Source: Lottia gigantea
Taxonomy: Eukaryota; Mollusca; Gastropoda; Lottiidae
Direction of reading: 5' to 3'
Assembly: GCF_000327385.1 (NCBI RefSeq)
Contig: NW_008708301.1
Coordinates: 2,148,580 to 2,212,579 of the forward strand
Length of the DNA: 64,000 nucleotides
Part shown: piece by piece, positions 35,035 through 46,182 of the stretch
Layout of the letters: every line of letters begins with the position of its first letter
Numbering within the stretch: position 1 is the first letter of the stretch
Position numbers and translations under genes: made by a program
Notes under the pieces: generated by a model
Database searches by the model: none
Seen by the model: only the letters and a program-made list of their open reading frames with translations
Told to the model about the DNA's origin: nothing

Positions 35035-35244
35035 TCACCAACTGCCGACGGTAGTGTGGAGCCAATCAAATCTAGCTTCTACCTTGTCCAGCAGGACATT
35101 CTGGGACTTATCTGGAACCGGTGAGAGTTGAGCCACTGTCGAATTATAGGGCACATCTAATACGAGAATTCTAAACTTCTCCTCGCTAAATAATTCTGAT
35201 TTACTATTCAGAAGATTTTCACTTTTAGACATTTCAGTTGCCAT
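35035..35244 (-). CDS. Unassigned 69-codon open frame
   Basis: Read from the inner ATG, the frame gives MATEMSKSENLLNSKSELFS, then EEKFRILVLDVPYN, VPDKSQNVLLDKVEARFDWL and a stop after TVGSW. Codon use looks more protein-like than its AT-rich surroundings, and the longer frame on this strand starts in repeat sequence (gagttgtgtccctttaa). I do not recognise it. It could be a first exon, a piece of a retrocopied gene or chance. No promoter or polyA signal was tied to it. Confidence 0.25.
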   Translation of the reverse strand: MATEMSKSENLLNSKSELFSEEKFRILVLDVPYNSTVAQLSPVPDKSQNVLLDKVEARFDWLHTTVGSW

Positions 35245-35569
35245 TTTTTCTAGCACGTGGGTGACGTTATAGGCACGCATTAAAGGGACACAACTCTTGC
35301 AAGTTATGACCAATATTTTATTTATTGAACTTGTCCTGTTTCGTTTTATTAATTTATGTATTTTGTATTACGGTTCTGATCGTTTGTACATGGTATTTAT
35401 TTTATTCCAGATTTTACCATAAAACTATAGTTTCGATTTCCCTAACAGGTCCAAATTATAACTAAAACATTAAAATTTCCGGATTTTTTCAGAAACCTTT
35501 AGTTTCGTTTAGCAAGTCGTTTTTGTGGAGTTGGGCTGATGGAGTTGGGCAATACGGCAAAACGAACCC

Positions 35570-36070
35570 ACCGTGGAGACAACAACTTTCTATCGTGTCC
35601 ACAATCAATACAAATTGAACGTGTTTTCAAGAACTAGGGCAATAACTCAAAGCAAATATTTTCCGATTTGTCGGATTTTCTTCATTAGGTGATAACACAT
35701 ATCGACACCAAATGTTAGCAAAATCCATCAAGTACGAGCTCTCTATCGTGTACACAACACATTTTCATAATAAAGTGAACGAGTAAAAAGGACAATGACT
35801 CATATCAAATATTTTTCGATTTGTCTAATTTTCAATAGGGTTCTTCCTTGGGTGTTTGCACACACTCACACCAAATTCATCAGGATATCAGCTTTCTATC
35901 ATGTTTACAACAATTGTTGCCTTAAATATATTTCCAAACCAAATTTGTTGGGGGCTACAAGTCAACAAATTATTGTCATTATCAAACTTGACCACGATCT
36001 CAATAATATAAATAAATCCACATCAGGTTTCATCATGTTCAGATATACATTGTGGCCTCTACCAACATTT
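35570..36070 (-). repeat. Dispersed repeat, inverted copy
   Basis: Same family as 5440-6075, opposite orientation: tctatcgtgtccacaat, aagggcaataactca-like phrases, ggttcttccttgggtg (inverse of caccCaaggatgaacc), cacactcacaccaaatt. The short open frames in it are by-products of the repeat. Confidence 0.6.
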
Positions 36071-36279
36071 ACTTAATCAAGGGCCAAAATTAAAAAACGT
36101 TTTCGAAATTTAATAACAATCAAATCGGATAATCCGTTAATCACATATTTTGGTTGAAATAAATGTGGGTCATTTTAATATGGCGGCTGACAAGTTACAT
36201 CCGGTTCGAATTTTTTCATAGATATGCACACGTATGAATGATTCTAACTTATAGAAAGAATAAATTTTCAAATATGGCG

Positions 36280-36530
36280 TTTCCAGGTAGTCAGTTGGTG
36301 CTTTCAGCTAGTCATATGATGCTCCCAGTGAGTGAAATGGTGCTTCCAGCCCAGTCAGATGATGATACCAGTAAGTTAGGTGTTGCTTCCAGCTAGTCAG
36401 ATAATGCTTCAGCGATTCAGATCTTGACAGCTAGTTAGATGGTGCTTCCAGCTATACAGAAGATGCTCCCAGCAAGTCAGATCATGCTCTCAGTGAGTTA
36501 GATGATGCTTCAAATTTTCTAAGATGGGGC
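36280..36530. repeat. Degenerate minisatellite of about 21-24 bp
   Basis: The word group gatgcttccagctagtcaga recurs with variation about ten times (tggtgcttccagc, gatgctcccagtgagt, aatgcttcagcgattca). It is too worn to give an exact period by eye. Confidence 0.6.
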
Positions 36531-36756
36531 TTAAAATTTTGTGATTCACTGAGTTCACTTTGTGACCCAGTTAAAGCAGTACTAATAGTAATAATAGTAG
36601 AAGTATATTGACGTGTTACAGCAATATACAATTAAAATTCACAAGACGAAATTATTCCTGTCCAGCCATGATAAATTACGAGACAAGACATTCTTAAAAT
36701 ATAAAAATGATGTTATTTAAAAACATATAAATGATAACTTCTATAAAGATAATATA

Positions 36757-37260
36757 TATACTGAACAGAAAAAGAAACGTCGCATAAGGAAGTGAATGTT
36801 ATTCTCATGTCAGTAATGCCTTACGATACATGTCACAAAACAACCACCTTAAGCATTGTTATCTTAAGTGTTATTGCAATGTCATATCGATGGTCGGCAT
36901 ATATTCTGTAAATAAAGTGATACAAACTGTTTACAGATGCCATTGGAATCTGCGTCCAGACCCAGAGGAAAACTGAAATGAGATTTGTAACATTTCTATG
37001 AAGCGTCTAGATCTGGTTTAGACGTCTGAATTTCATCTCACAATTGTCCTATCGAGTTTAAGTCCGGACTGACTGAAGGCCAATACATTACTGTAATGTT
37101 ATTCCGTTTGAGGAAGGTCCTGGTGACTATGACAGTGCGTGGACGGGCGTTCTGGTGCTGGAAGATGTGCTTTCGGAGTCTTGCAAATTGGGGTAAAACC
37201 TAAGGTCGGAGACCTGTCTGGAGCAATATTCTGGAAGGTCCAAGTTTCTGATTTAAACCG
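36757..37260 (-). mobile_element. Tc1/mariner transposase relic
   Basis: On the minus strand the C-terminal part of a Tc1-type transposase is readable: FQHQNARPRTVIVTRTFLKR, NNITVMYWPSVSPDLNSI, then a stop where LWDE is expected, followed by a frameshifted match to the IPMASVNSLY..M region. In the intact family the first motif is DNARPH, so the catalytic Asp is changed. The 3' end has a TIR-like actgaacagaaaaagaaacg at about 36760. The N-terminal half is missing. Confidence 0.75.
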
Positions 37261-37562
37261 TGGTTATTTTTATATAGAACCCTGGCACATGTTGCAACTT
37301 GCTCCCATGACCAAATAACATTTGTTCAATATGCATTTACACCCGATTTATAATTTACAGTGGGTAAGCTTATATGAAATATTGATGTTCCTTTAAAATT
37401 TCATGAATGGCTTTGGCACTTTTTTTTGCTATTTTTCCATCAGCTAGGATCACAATTTATTAACCTTATCGAAGTTAAAGACAATTTTTTACCGACATTC
37501 CTTAATATGAACAAGAAAAATCCATAATTATATGGTAATCAGTAGCACAGTTTCTTTTTATT
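37261..37562 (-). other. 3' flank of PFL2
   Basis: Downstream of the PFL2 stop on the minus strand. About 37434-37540 is homologous to 44842-45125 (gctatttttccatcagc, ttattaaccttatcgaagtt, atccataatta), so it marks the 3' end of a PFL unit. No gene is seen. Confidence 0.5.
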
Positions 37563-37807
37563 TTAAACATCTGTAGCTGATACAAACACTTCTCTAATGG
37601 TAACAGGTAGGCTTGATCTAGGACTGATGAATATAAATCGCGAAGAGAAGTCCACGTCTGGTTGGTTACATGAGGTTAAGTGGTACTCGTACAATCTCCA
37701 TGTTCGATTATCCTTATAACAAACGACAGAATCATGAAATGTTTCAAGATTACATTCTCCATTATCGTTTAATTTTAATTGGAAACCTATTAGTCTGTTG
37801 ATGGACA
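37563..37807 (-). CDS. PFL2 exon 3: second half of F-type-lectin-like domain
   Basis: Acceptor tttctttcag, phase 1 from exon 2, 245 nt including the stop, the same length as PFL1 exon 3. INRLIGFQLKLNDNGECN, ETFHDSVVCYKD, LTSCNQPDVDFSSRFIFISP and VTIREVFVSATDV match the PFL1 pattern with all three cysteines. The Arg that aligns with the third fucose-contact residue is kept (INRLIG). Confidence 0.8.
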
Positions 37808-38043
37808 CTGAAAGAAAGAAAACATTTCTGTATAATTTGATATTTTCAAATACTTTTAAGCAGAAACAAAAACGAGATACTTTATAACTTTTTTAAAGAG
37901 TTTTTTTTTCCCGGAAATTTTCTATTTCACCATATTTGAACCTATCGTGATTAATAATGTCTATATCGCGATACACAAAAATCCCATATCGCCCAACTCT
38001 ATAATAAGATACCCATTCATTTCTGTAACACAAACAAACCTAC

Positions 38044-38250
38044 TGTAGTGTCCCGAATTTTTGTTATAAATAACGATAGATGTGAAGTTGTATATTTTCT
38101 CCAGGTCAACACACCACCATTCCAGAGTACTCTCTCTAGTACGAGTTAGACTACTCAAATCACCATCAACAGCTCTGCAACCTTTTTCATTCTTAAATAC
38201 ACTGCTCATCAGGGCTGGTTTATTAAACGCGATGTTGGAAACAAATTTAT
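38044..38250 (-). CDS. PFL2 exon 2: first half of F-type-lectin-like domain
   Basis: 207 nt, phase 1-1, from the acceptor gactatttcag to the donor gtaggt. It reads DKFVSNIAFNKPALMSSVFK, CRAVDGDL, LEWWCVDLEKIYNFTSIVIY. At the place of the fucose-contact His there is Arg (RTRESTLEWW), and the following Arg is Lys (YNK). The domain therefore looks folded but altered in its binding triad. The WWC cysteine is kept. Confidence 0.82.
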
Positions 38251-39674
38251 CTGAAATAGTCACAAACCCTTCTTTTTCAGCTTAAGTGTCTTTCAATTTC
38301 AAATTGGATCGATTATTCTCTATTGGGCAGAAATTATGTCCATGGCTATCTGTACATACACCTATCCTGCACATATAAAGGACTGTGCTATTAGTCCTTC
38401 CAAACATACGTAACTTGATTCGGAAATTAAAGCTAATAAACAACTTTTAATGATTGTTTCTTGAGTTCTAGTTCATGTTTTGCAGACAGGATAGAACATC
38501 AAGTTTTCGTTATGAAAGGTAATGAGGATAGCCAAAAGTAGGATATAATTAGACTATTATGTCTCTTTAATACAAATTAATTTGCCTGATATGCCAAATT
38601 CCATGAAAACATTTCATAAGATAAATCACATTTAATGTGATACCGAGACAATGAGTTTTAGATGCTTAGAGGTGCCGTTCTAAAGAATTCGACTGGAGAT
38701 TTTTTTTTTTTAATAAGATTGATAACCTTTATGAAATTCTTTTAAATGTGGAAGCAAAACAACAATATAGGTATAACTAGTTAACCACGCGGAAGAGGGA
38801 TTTCATGAATAATATACATAGAAATTGGCATCTTCAATATCATCTACATATACGTTCTCAAGGGACATCCTTACATAAGTAGCTTGCCAGGCATGGTAAC
38901 ACGCGCCCATTACCAGTTGTCAGAAATAATAACAAAGTCTGTAGTGGCTTAATGAATTTTCAAGATAAAAATTGTAGTCTATATTGTGCCTAAAAGCCAA
39001 ATTTTACATGATTTTACTAAGTCAAGGGCAATAACTCTCATCCAATTATTACCAATTTCGGACCTGACCGAAATCTCATCAATATATACATGCATACTCA
39101 GTTTCATCAAGATCGGATAAAATTTGTAGCCTTTATCATGCATACAAGCCAAATCTAACGCGTTTTACTAAGTCAAGGGCAATCTCTCTGAAACCATACG
39201 ATCATTACCAATTTTAAACTTGATCGAGATCTCATCAATATATACATGTATACCAAGTTTTATCAAGATTAGATAAAAGCTGTAGTCTCTATCGAGCTTA
39301 CAAGACATGTGTCGGACAGGGGCGACGACAACATCAATTGGCATAATCATAATCAATAGTAGTAGCGGAAGCGTAATTGATGGTACTGGTTCAATTTGAC
39401 ACTTTTGTACCACGTCCTATGCTAAAAAATCGACAGGCGCACACAAATCAGAGTATAAGATGATCTGTCAATCATTGTATCCAGTGAAGTGAGCACGATA
39501 TAAAGGCATTGTAAAGTGATTTTTTAGCTGTAATGTATGAAGGTGATACTGTTGCAAATACATACACAAGAAAGAAAGCTAGAAAACCTTGCGAACAACC
39601 TTGAATCTCAAACAATAGTCAAACATAAACCCCCAAACTTCAAGTTGATGCATAAAAATGATTGTTAAAGTTAC
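38251..39674 (-). other. PFL2 intron 1 with a repeat copy
   Basis: The intron contains, at about 38880-39330, a copy of the dispersed repeat family (agcttgccaggcatggtaac, accaagttttatcaagatt, gtcggacaggggcgacgaca). The 81-residue frame there is repeat-derived. Confidence 0.6.
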
Positions 39675-40035
39675 CTGGTGACATATACGTTACCATACCA
39701 ATGTCCGTGGTAGAGGTTTCACAAGCTGGAAATGATTCAAATAAATAACACATCTTTCGAGAACCATGATAGGCAACCGCAATGCATACCTCATCATCAA
39801 AACAAGAATAAATACACCGTGTTCGAGATATAACGACATATTCATGATAAAAATTAGCGAAGTTTTTATCTTCTACGTAAGAAGTGAAAAACCTGTGACA
39901 ATCAAAACTATTCCATAAAATGATGAAACACAGACATATAGTTAGAATATTATAGTAAGATATCTTTTTCTTAAGCCCAAAATATAATAATTCGGTCATG
40001 GTTTTGCAATGCAAACTCAAACCTTCGTTATCCAA
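39675..40035 (-). CDS. PFL2 exon 1: signal peptide and PAN/apple-like module
   Basis: Exon 1 of PFL2 (exons 40035-39675, 38250-38044, 37807-37563; 270 residues from the first ATG, 258 from the second ATG at 39999). The second start (MTELLYFGLKKKISYYNILT) is the better signal-peptide start, with ICLCFIILW as its core. The PAN-like module has the same five-cysteine spacing as PFL1 (C-x3-C-x5-C-x11-C-x8-C) and the motif VAYHGSRKMCYLFES. The donor is CAG/gtaact. It diverges most from the other units in this module. All three frames are open with consistent phases, so it is likely functional. At 2.5 kb it shows the ancestral compact layout. Confidence 0.8.
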
Positions 40036-42507
40036 ACGTTAAGAAGTGTTTTTAAAAATATTTATAGTCTTATTGTGTAACGTTTCGAATAGTAGCGTGC
40101 TTTTTAAAGAGAGGACTAAGGCGTGACAAAATATTCTATGAAAAATGCTTTAAAGAGAGAGGACATCCGAATCTTAATTTATACAAGACAATATTGCTTC
40201 AAAGAAAAAAGAACAGAGAACGAACAAGATTATCGGTATAAATTTCACATTAATGTAACATGATCAGATCTGATGTTTCGTGAAAAGATACATTCTCAAA
40301 CGGTGTGCCAAATTTGGAAACAGGATGAGATATATACACATTCAACACTTGATTGGCCCAGAAAATAGGGAATTGGTTCGAGAGTGGGAAGTCAGAGAGT
40401 GGACCACTGTTTTAGACAGACCTCGAACAATGTAAACAATGTAATTATTATCACCATTAGATGTTCCCTTTTAATAATTTGATGCTTAATATTAGATTTA
40501 AATATATGTTTGACTAAAGGGGATTTCAAAAATAAAAATTGATCAAAGGAAAGGCACCAGTCAGCTGGTCCATAGCAACACCTCTTGTCATTGTTCTCTC
40601 CCGAATTATTCGTACCCATTTACTGCTGGGTCGACTGGAATATTGAGGAAATATATCAAACGTTTACAAGTGGACCTCGGTTATAGAACCCAAGGCCACC
40701 ATTAAATAGAAGCATACAACGGACACGTATTTCATCGGGATTTATCATCTACAAATTGCCGGCCAACCTTTTTACAATCAATTTAATAGGGTTTCTTTAA
40801 CGAGTTATTGATTTAGGTAACGGTTTCAAGATTTTGTAATTTAATTTTAATAAGGTGTAATAATTTTAGTGAGGTGCATGTCTGGGTTTAACAAGATGTT
40901 TTTCACAATAAGATGTACAAGTAAGATCATAAACACCTTGAATATTTTATACAAAATAGATGTTGAAAAGCACACATACTTGCAGCTTGGGAATTAAAAG
41001 ATAAACTTCAAAGAGCACGAAAGCAAACTAGATACTATGACATATCTATGCCTCTGATGAAAATGTGAGAAAATGATACTTGAAATCCGTTAGATGTGCA
41101 GTTGTCTTTTGAAGTCGGTCTTGCATCGCAACGCGATGAGGAAGTATCATAATGAAAAGTGGTATCAGGTAAATATTCGAGAAATAATTTTTGATTTCAT
41201 GCCAGTCGATATTTTGTCTGTAAACGTAAAGTGGTAAATGAAATGAAATTGAGTTTTACGTCGGGAGAAAACGGGTTCTCTGTGAGCTAGGAAAGTGGTT
41301 TCATAGAGATTCATATATATATATATATATACATACTAACCTCACACTGCTTTAAGGCGAAGTTAAAAAACTTTTTAAGTAAGTGATAATAATTTCCCCC
41401 TATTAAAAAAATCGTTTGCTTTGGAAATATCAACGAAAAACTACATAAACCTACCCTTTCTTGGTAAGAACTCATGTCTGTTATGCAATTTTGATAATTT
41501 TCTTATAGATAATGTTTCTGAAAATATTGTCATATAATGTTGAAAATATTGCATGTTGCAATAAGAATCTTATTAAAAGCAAATGTTAATAAGTGAATGC
41601 AATACAGACGCCCGACGTTGTAAAAATGTAAATTTGGGATTGCTATAAAATCAAAAGTTATTGTTTTTCAAACAATGTCAGCATACTCATAGATAGCTTA
41701 GGTCAAGGATGTTGTTACAATTTCAATTTAGAAGAAAGAAAACTCGGGGTCAATTGGTCTGCAGAAAACCACCCGATCCAGTATCAGCATTTAGAAAATG
41801 CCTATAATTGAATGTTTAGCTTGTTCGAAAGAGGATATTATGTATATTATTAGCCTATTTTTAAAAAAAAACTGTGTAAGATTAAGGTGTGGCAGGGGTC
41901 AAATCAGTTCAAATGCATTATAATCTGGAAAAATGCAATTCGAATACATTCGTTTGCAATGATATGCTGTTAATGTATTTGCTTTTACACTCAATATTGG
42001 TTGAGTAGGCAGATGAAAGTCGATTAACTCCTTCCCAGACGAGTAAAAGCGCTCATGTTGTTAAAAAAGCATCTTCAGTTCTCACTATCCCGGACTATCC
42101 GGTAAAAATGCGTTTATATGAATAGATCCGGGATCATGGCTTCTCGTACTGGCTTGCTTTCCATATAAATAAGTAAATCCATAGAAAGTGACTATAGTGA
42201 GTCATCACCCTTCACATAATATGTTACAAAAAAATTCAATGCTCACTGACAATGTAAATGTTTATATTTTAGTAAATTGTGTGAATTTTAGAGTTGTGTT
42301 TTTCCGGTTCTGGAATCGATAAAATAAAAATCCGTCCAAGCAAAACAATACCGTTAATCACAAATCTCGTTCAAAGCATGACAAAATCAAGAGTAAAAGT
42401 ATTATAGTAGTGGACTCCTCCACAGAGAAGTACCATCAGGTGATTCGAAATTATATATTTTCATGGCTCAAAAATAAGTACGTCACTGAATTCATTAGTA
42501 CTTACTT
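40036..42507. other. Intergenic, upstream of PFL2
   Basis: No gene is recognised. A TA microsatellite lies at about 41310-41332. About 42190-42290 is related to 47815-47905 (gtgagt-tcacccttyayaaat, gctcacwgrcamtgtaaat), so it is a duplicated flank of the PFL units. The 75-residue open frame at about 40400-40619 shows no family likeness. Confidence 0.4.
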
Positions 42508-43952
42508 GTGTATTGAGTATTACGGTTATATGGACTCACTCCACTAAAACATTTTATGCAAATGATTGTATAGGAATGTAGTCCAGGCTATTTTTAGAAA
42601 TCTTCTTTCTCTCTCCCTTTTGGGGTTTTTGCCTGCCTATTTTTGGGTAAAATTTGGTCTAGATTTGGAATTTGATGTCTGAAATTGCATTATCTTTCAG
42701 ATTTGGTGAGATGATGAGAGACTTAAAGGCGGAAGGCTAATTCTAAAAATAGTCGTTTTGTGAAGTGCCAAACTCTAGCGGATGAGTATAACCGGTAGTA
42801 GTCTACTTTCAATTTTAGTAGCTCAAAATTTTCATGGTCATCATATAATGAATTTTTTAGGAGACATTGAGAATTGGTCAGGCTTTCATTCGACATATTG
42901 GAAAGCTTTCAACGAGATTTCTGGAAAAAGTTATAGAAGGTTGAATTTCGTGTTTTAACATGGGAAGAGATGGCAAATGAATTAGTGGAGTGAGTCCATA
43001 TACAACAATAGACTGAAAGTTGTATATTTTTTTTCCAGATCGACACACCACCATTCTAGTTCTGACTGTTTTGTATTGACAAACCCATCGTGTCTACCGT
43101 CAACACCTTCCCATGCTGCCCCATCCATACTATAAACACTGCTCATATTAGCAGGCTTATTTAAAGCAATGTTCTCTATGAAGGCATCTGAAATATTCAA
43201 TTTACCAAATCATACAGGCCTATAAACAAGTAACAATTTGAAAGTTTTGGACAAATTCCTTCCTTATGTATCGAATTACTTGCATTAGGACTTGTACTGT
43301 ATCAACTAGTATAATCTCTATACATCATAATGTTTGTTATTATGTAAGTATGTAAGTATATATCATCCATAAAATGTGTCGTTTCCACTATCCACAATTG
43401 CGATCAAACGCCCACAACCTTAGCCCACAACATACTCATGCGAAATTAAATTTTCTTCAATGGCGTTGATAAAAAAAACCCAATCGAACCCCACAACAGT
43501 TAGAATCTGATTTCTGACGAAGGCAGACAGCAGAAAATGTAAGTGAACAGTGGACTGAATTATAGACATTTTAATTTGTTAATAATTTGTCCGAGTGTCA
43601 TTCAAATTGCGTCAATTATGAATGTATGTGATTATAAGAAATAACAGATTTTGTCTGGTGGTGGGATGTAGATTTTACGACCCTGGAACTGTTTCCTAAC
43701 TTAATAAGTGACCGACAGCCTAAAAAGGTTGACAAGCGCTATTTTACCACGAATTATAAGTCAAATTAGGTCAAAACAAAGATCATCAACAACACAGGAA
43801 TAGACACATCCCACTCTACCTGTTACTTCGTCTTGACGATAATATCCCGATATTAGTTTATCTTTTAAATATGAGGTGAAAATCTTTGATGAAATTTCAA
43901 AACTCTTAGAAATAAACAAATTAAATGCGACTTTCCTGAATAATGGACACAT
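42508..43952 (-). pseudogene. PFL3 pseudogene
   Basis: A broken PFL unit, close to PFL4. Exon 1 begins at 43952 (MCPLFRKVAFNLFISKSFEI) and follows the PAN-like module to GCVYSCVVDDLCF, where the match stops near 43775, so the last two cysteines and the donor are lost. Exon 2 begins at 43187 after a good acceptor (DAFIENIALNKPANMSSV) and reaches WWCVDLEKKY, with a one-base length change in the T run there. It is then cut by a 466-bp transposon (42532-42997) and resumes for about 24 bases (42508-42531) up to a donor-like gtaag. No exon 3 is found downstream. The fucose-contact His position is Asn. Confidence 0.8.
42532..42997. mobile_element. 466-bp MITE inserted in PFL3 exon 2
   Basis: Perfect 16-bp terminal inverted repeats GGACTCACTCCACTAA. 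The 4-bp flanks atat/atat are duplicated. PFL4 and PFL5 keep the empty site (gttatatacaac), which shows exactly 4 bp gained. A second copy of the same length at 55133-55598, inverted, differs by only about one base. There is no coding capacity. A 4-bp duplication fits Sola, Chapaev or Ginger-like families better than hAT or Tc1; the family is not settled. Confidence 0.9.
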
Positions 43953-45171
43953 TTTTCTCTTATTTTCATCCCCGTGACTGATTGAACATAAACGTCGTAA
44001 TAATTAAAAGTTTTTATAACAAATAGTAAGGAATAATTTACGAAAATTGTGTATATTGCACCTTTACTAATGATTATTGTTTATTAATCATAGACGAAAA
44101 TTGTTTCAATAACCAAAGATTATTTTTATTTGTTGTATTAGTGATAATGTTATAGGGGGTTGAATGTTTCATCACCATCTTTAATGATTAACTATACGTA
44201 TAAAAACAATTAATATAACATAACATTATGCACAATTAAAACAAATACTGGCTCCTGGTATTATACAAATATAATACATACGATGATCCAATTAAATATT
44301 GCGTCTACACAAATGGATACAGGACTGTTGTGTAATAGAAATTATTACAAATGCTCAGTAGTTGATACTATATATATTGGATACAAATAAACTACGCTAC
44401 TTCAGTTAATAAGCTTATCCTAGTAGAAAGGGGTTTCCAACCACTCGGAAGGCAAGTGTTCTGTACAATAATTAATCTATCCTTAATCTACAAAGTTACA
44501 AAACTCTAGTTAAAAACCAGACTATACATAATGACAAATAGATAAATAATTACAAACATATATAGTCTTTGAAATGAAGACTTTACTAAATATAACTTAA
44601 ACGAATAATGCCTTAGTTAAAACTATTACTTGATATATTCAATCTCGAGATAAAAGTTGGTGCACTATATCCTACGAATGAAAACATTCTTTTATTTGCT
44701 AACAGTTGCTTACAGTCGTTAAAAATGTCCCTATAATGGTTATGTTAATCAAATAAAATGCACACGCAGAATTGTGTACTGATCTGAAGCTTGTATTCAA
44801 GTTACAATACATCGAGATACATAACACCTAATTGGAGTTAAGGCTATTTTTCCATCAGCCAGGATCACAAACAATTTATTAACCTTATCGAAGTTAAAAC
44901 CCATTAGTACAGACATTCTTTGTTACATTTCACTTCATCTGAACAAAGCTACCATATAGTCATTATAGAATTATGTTCTATCGATTTATTAAGACATTTA
45001 ATAGAATTAATAATGACATCACAGAGCATTATTTTCTTACAGCCACAAAAGATGTTTTAATATTCAGAAAAAATGCTTTGTAAATTTCTCATTCCCAGTG
45101 AAAAATATCCATAATTATTTATCGGCTGCTAAGTAATGTAAAGTCAATGCAAGCCCCACGGGAATCAAGGA
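43953..45171. other. Intergenic, with relics of another PFL unit
   Basis: 44772-44825 matches PFL6 exon 2 (gatctgaagc..gtattcaa.ttacaatac, then atcgagatacataac), plus strand. Directly after it, 44842-45125 matches the 3' flank of PFL2 (37434-37540). So at least one more PFL unit once stood here and has been scrambled. No open gene remains. Confidence 0.55.
44772..44825 (+). pseudogene. Relic of a PFL exon 2 (PFL6-like)
   Basis: 54 bp with about 90 percent identity by eye to 61080-61133 in PFL6 exon 2, covering the region of DLEQVFNLQYIEIHN. The start of the exon and the rest of the gene are absent. Confidence 0.6.
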
Positions 45172-45549
45172 TCAGGTGTGGGATAACCTTGTCGAGCAAT
45201 TCCTGGAATATGATGGGGTGCACACATTGAAATGAGGCATATCCGGGGATGTCTTCATTCTCAGGTTCCTGCATTGAACGGTTGAAGTTACCATACTGTC
45301 TGCATGCAAGCGATGGGCGTATCCAATGCCGTTTCTTGGCTTGTCTTTTCTAACGGCCACGGAAAACCAATAATCCCACAAGAGATAAGTCTTCATCCGA
45401 GGATTATTTTTCAACGTTGATGATACACGTTGGTTTGCGTACATGTCAGCTAGTGTTGGCGGATGAGTCGCAAGATAGTCTGTTTGATCTACGATATCGG
45501 TGTGGAAAATCATGAAGTGTGACGCGGTATTTAGTATGTTTGTTGACAA
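45172..45549 (-). CDS. Unassigned 125-codon open frame
   Basis: One continuous frame, MSTNILNTASHFMIFHTDIV, DYLATHPPTLADMYANQRV, MKTYLLWDYWFSVAVRKDK, ending in NCSTRLSHT. Base composition is more balanced than in the flanks. I recognise no domain; no signal peptide, clear splice sites or polyA signal are evident. Its left end touches the 3'-flank relic and its right end touches the inverted repeat at 45566. It may be a fragment of a captured gene or a chance frame. Confidence 0.3.
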   Translation of the reverse strand: MSTNILNTASHFMIFHTDIVDQTDYLATHPPTLADMYANQRVSSTLKNNPRMKTYLLWDYWFSVAVRKDKPRNGIGYAHRLHADSMVTSTVQCRNLRMKTSPDMPHFNVCTPSYSRNCSTRLSHT

Positions 45550-45565
45550 ACCTTATGTGTTATAT

Positions 45566-46172
45566 TGTCTCTTTAAACTTCACAACACAGACACAGACAA
45601 AATGCACTCAACATGGAAATCAAATTAGATTACCAGTTATAATCGACGTGCACTGGATTTCTAAACGATTTTCTGATGACTTGCTGCACGGTCACGTTTC
45701 AAATTGGGATGAAATTCAACTCTCTTGGATAAGTCCTAGTAAAGACTGAATAAACCACAATTATTTTCTCCGGTCCGTGTGCAAGAGGTATTTTATCAGA
45801 ATATTTCTCAACCAGGTATTAGCAACGGCATTGGTTACTCAATAACACGACGATTTATCCCATAGTAAAACATAAACCGACATGAAACGACCAATGAAAA
45901 CGTATAACGACCAAAAACCAAGTAGAAAAACGGTCAGGAACGCATGATAATCAGGCCGAACGTGTACTTCTTTTTTATAAAATGTGTATTTAGATTTGGG
46001 AGAATTGCAATATTATTGACCTGTTATTGGAAGATGGTTTTCATATTTCCCAGTTGAGTGCATTTCGTCTGTGATATAACGCACTTAAACCACGGCTATA
46101 TAATTCCATTTGGTGTGTAACATTTTTAATAAATTGTAATTGTTATATTGTGTTGTGAAGTTTAAAGAGACA
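45566..46172. repeat. Inverted repeat (24-bp perfect ends) around an orphan PFL promoter
   Basis: 45566-45589 (begins tgtctctttaaacttcaca, ends acaca) is the exact reverse complement of 46149-46172. A second inverted match lies inside (45600-45615, acaaaatgcactcaac, against 46053-46068, gttgagtgcatttcgt, one mismatch). The interval holds the PFL intergenic block. It could be a mobile element that captured this block, or an inverted duplication. Confidence 0.55.
45635..45857 (+). promoter_or_regulatory. Orphan PFL intergenic/promoter block
   Basis: ataatcgacgtgcactggat with the following ttctaaacgattttct matches 60148-60185 and, more loosely, 52052-52080. Further on, atttctcaacca followed by ggtattagcaacggcattgg, ttactcaataacacgacg matches the PFL1 and PFL6 promoters, with the middle part missing. 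No exon 1 follows, so the promoter has lost its gene. Confidence 0.6.
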
Positions 46173-46182
46173 CTATTAAACA

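Noticed and set aside
40392-40619. 75-codon frame with RCCYGPADWC
   Set aside because: A single cysteine-rich patch without signal peptide, splice sites or paralogue; no support as a gene.
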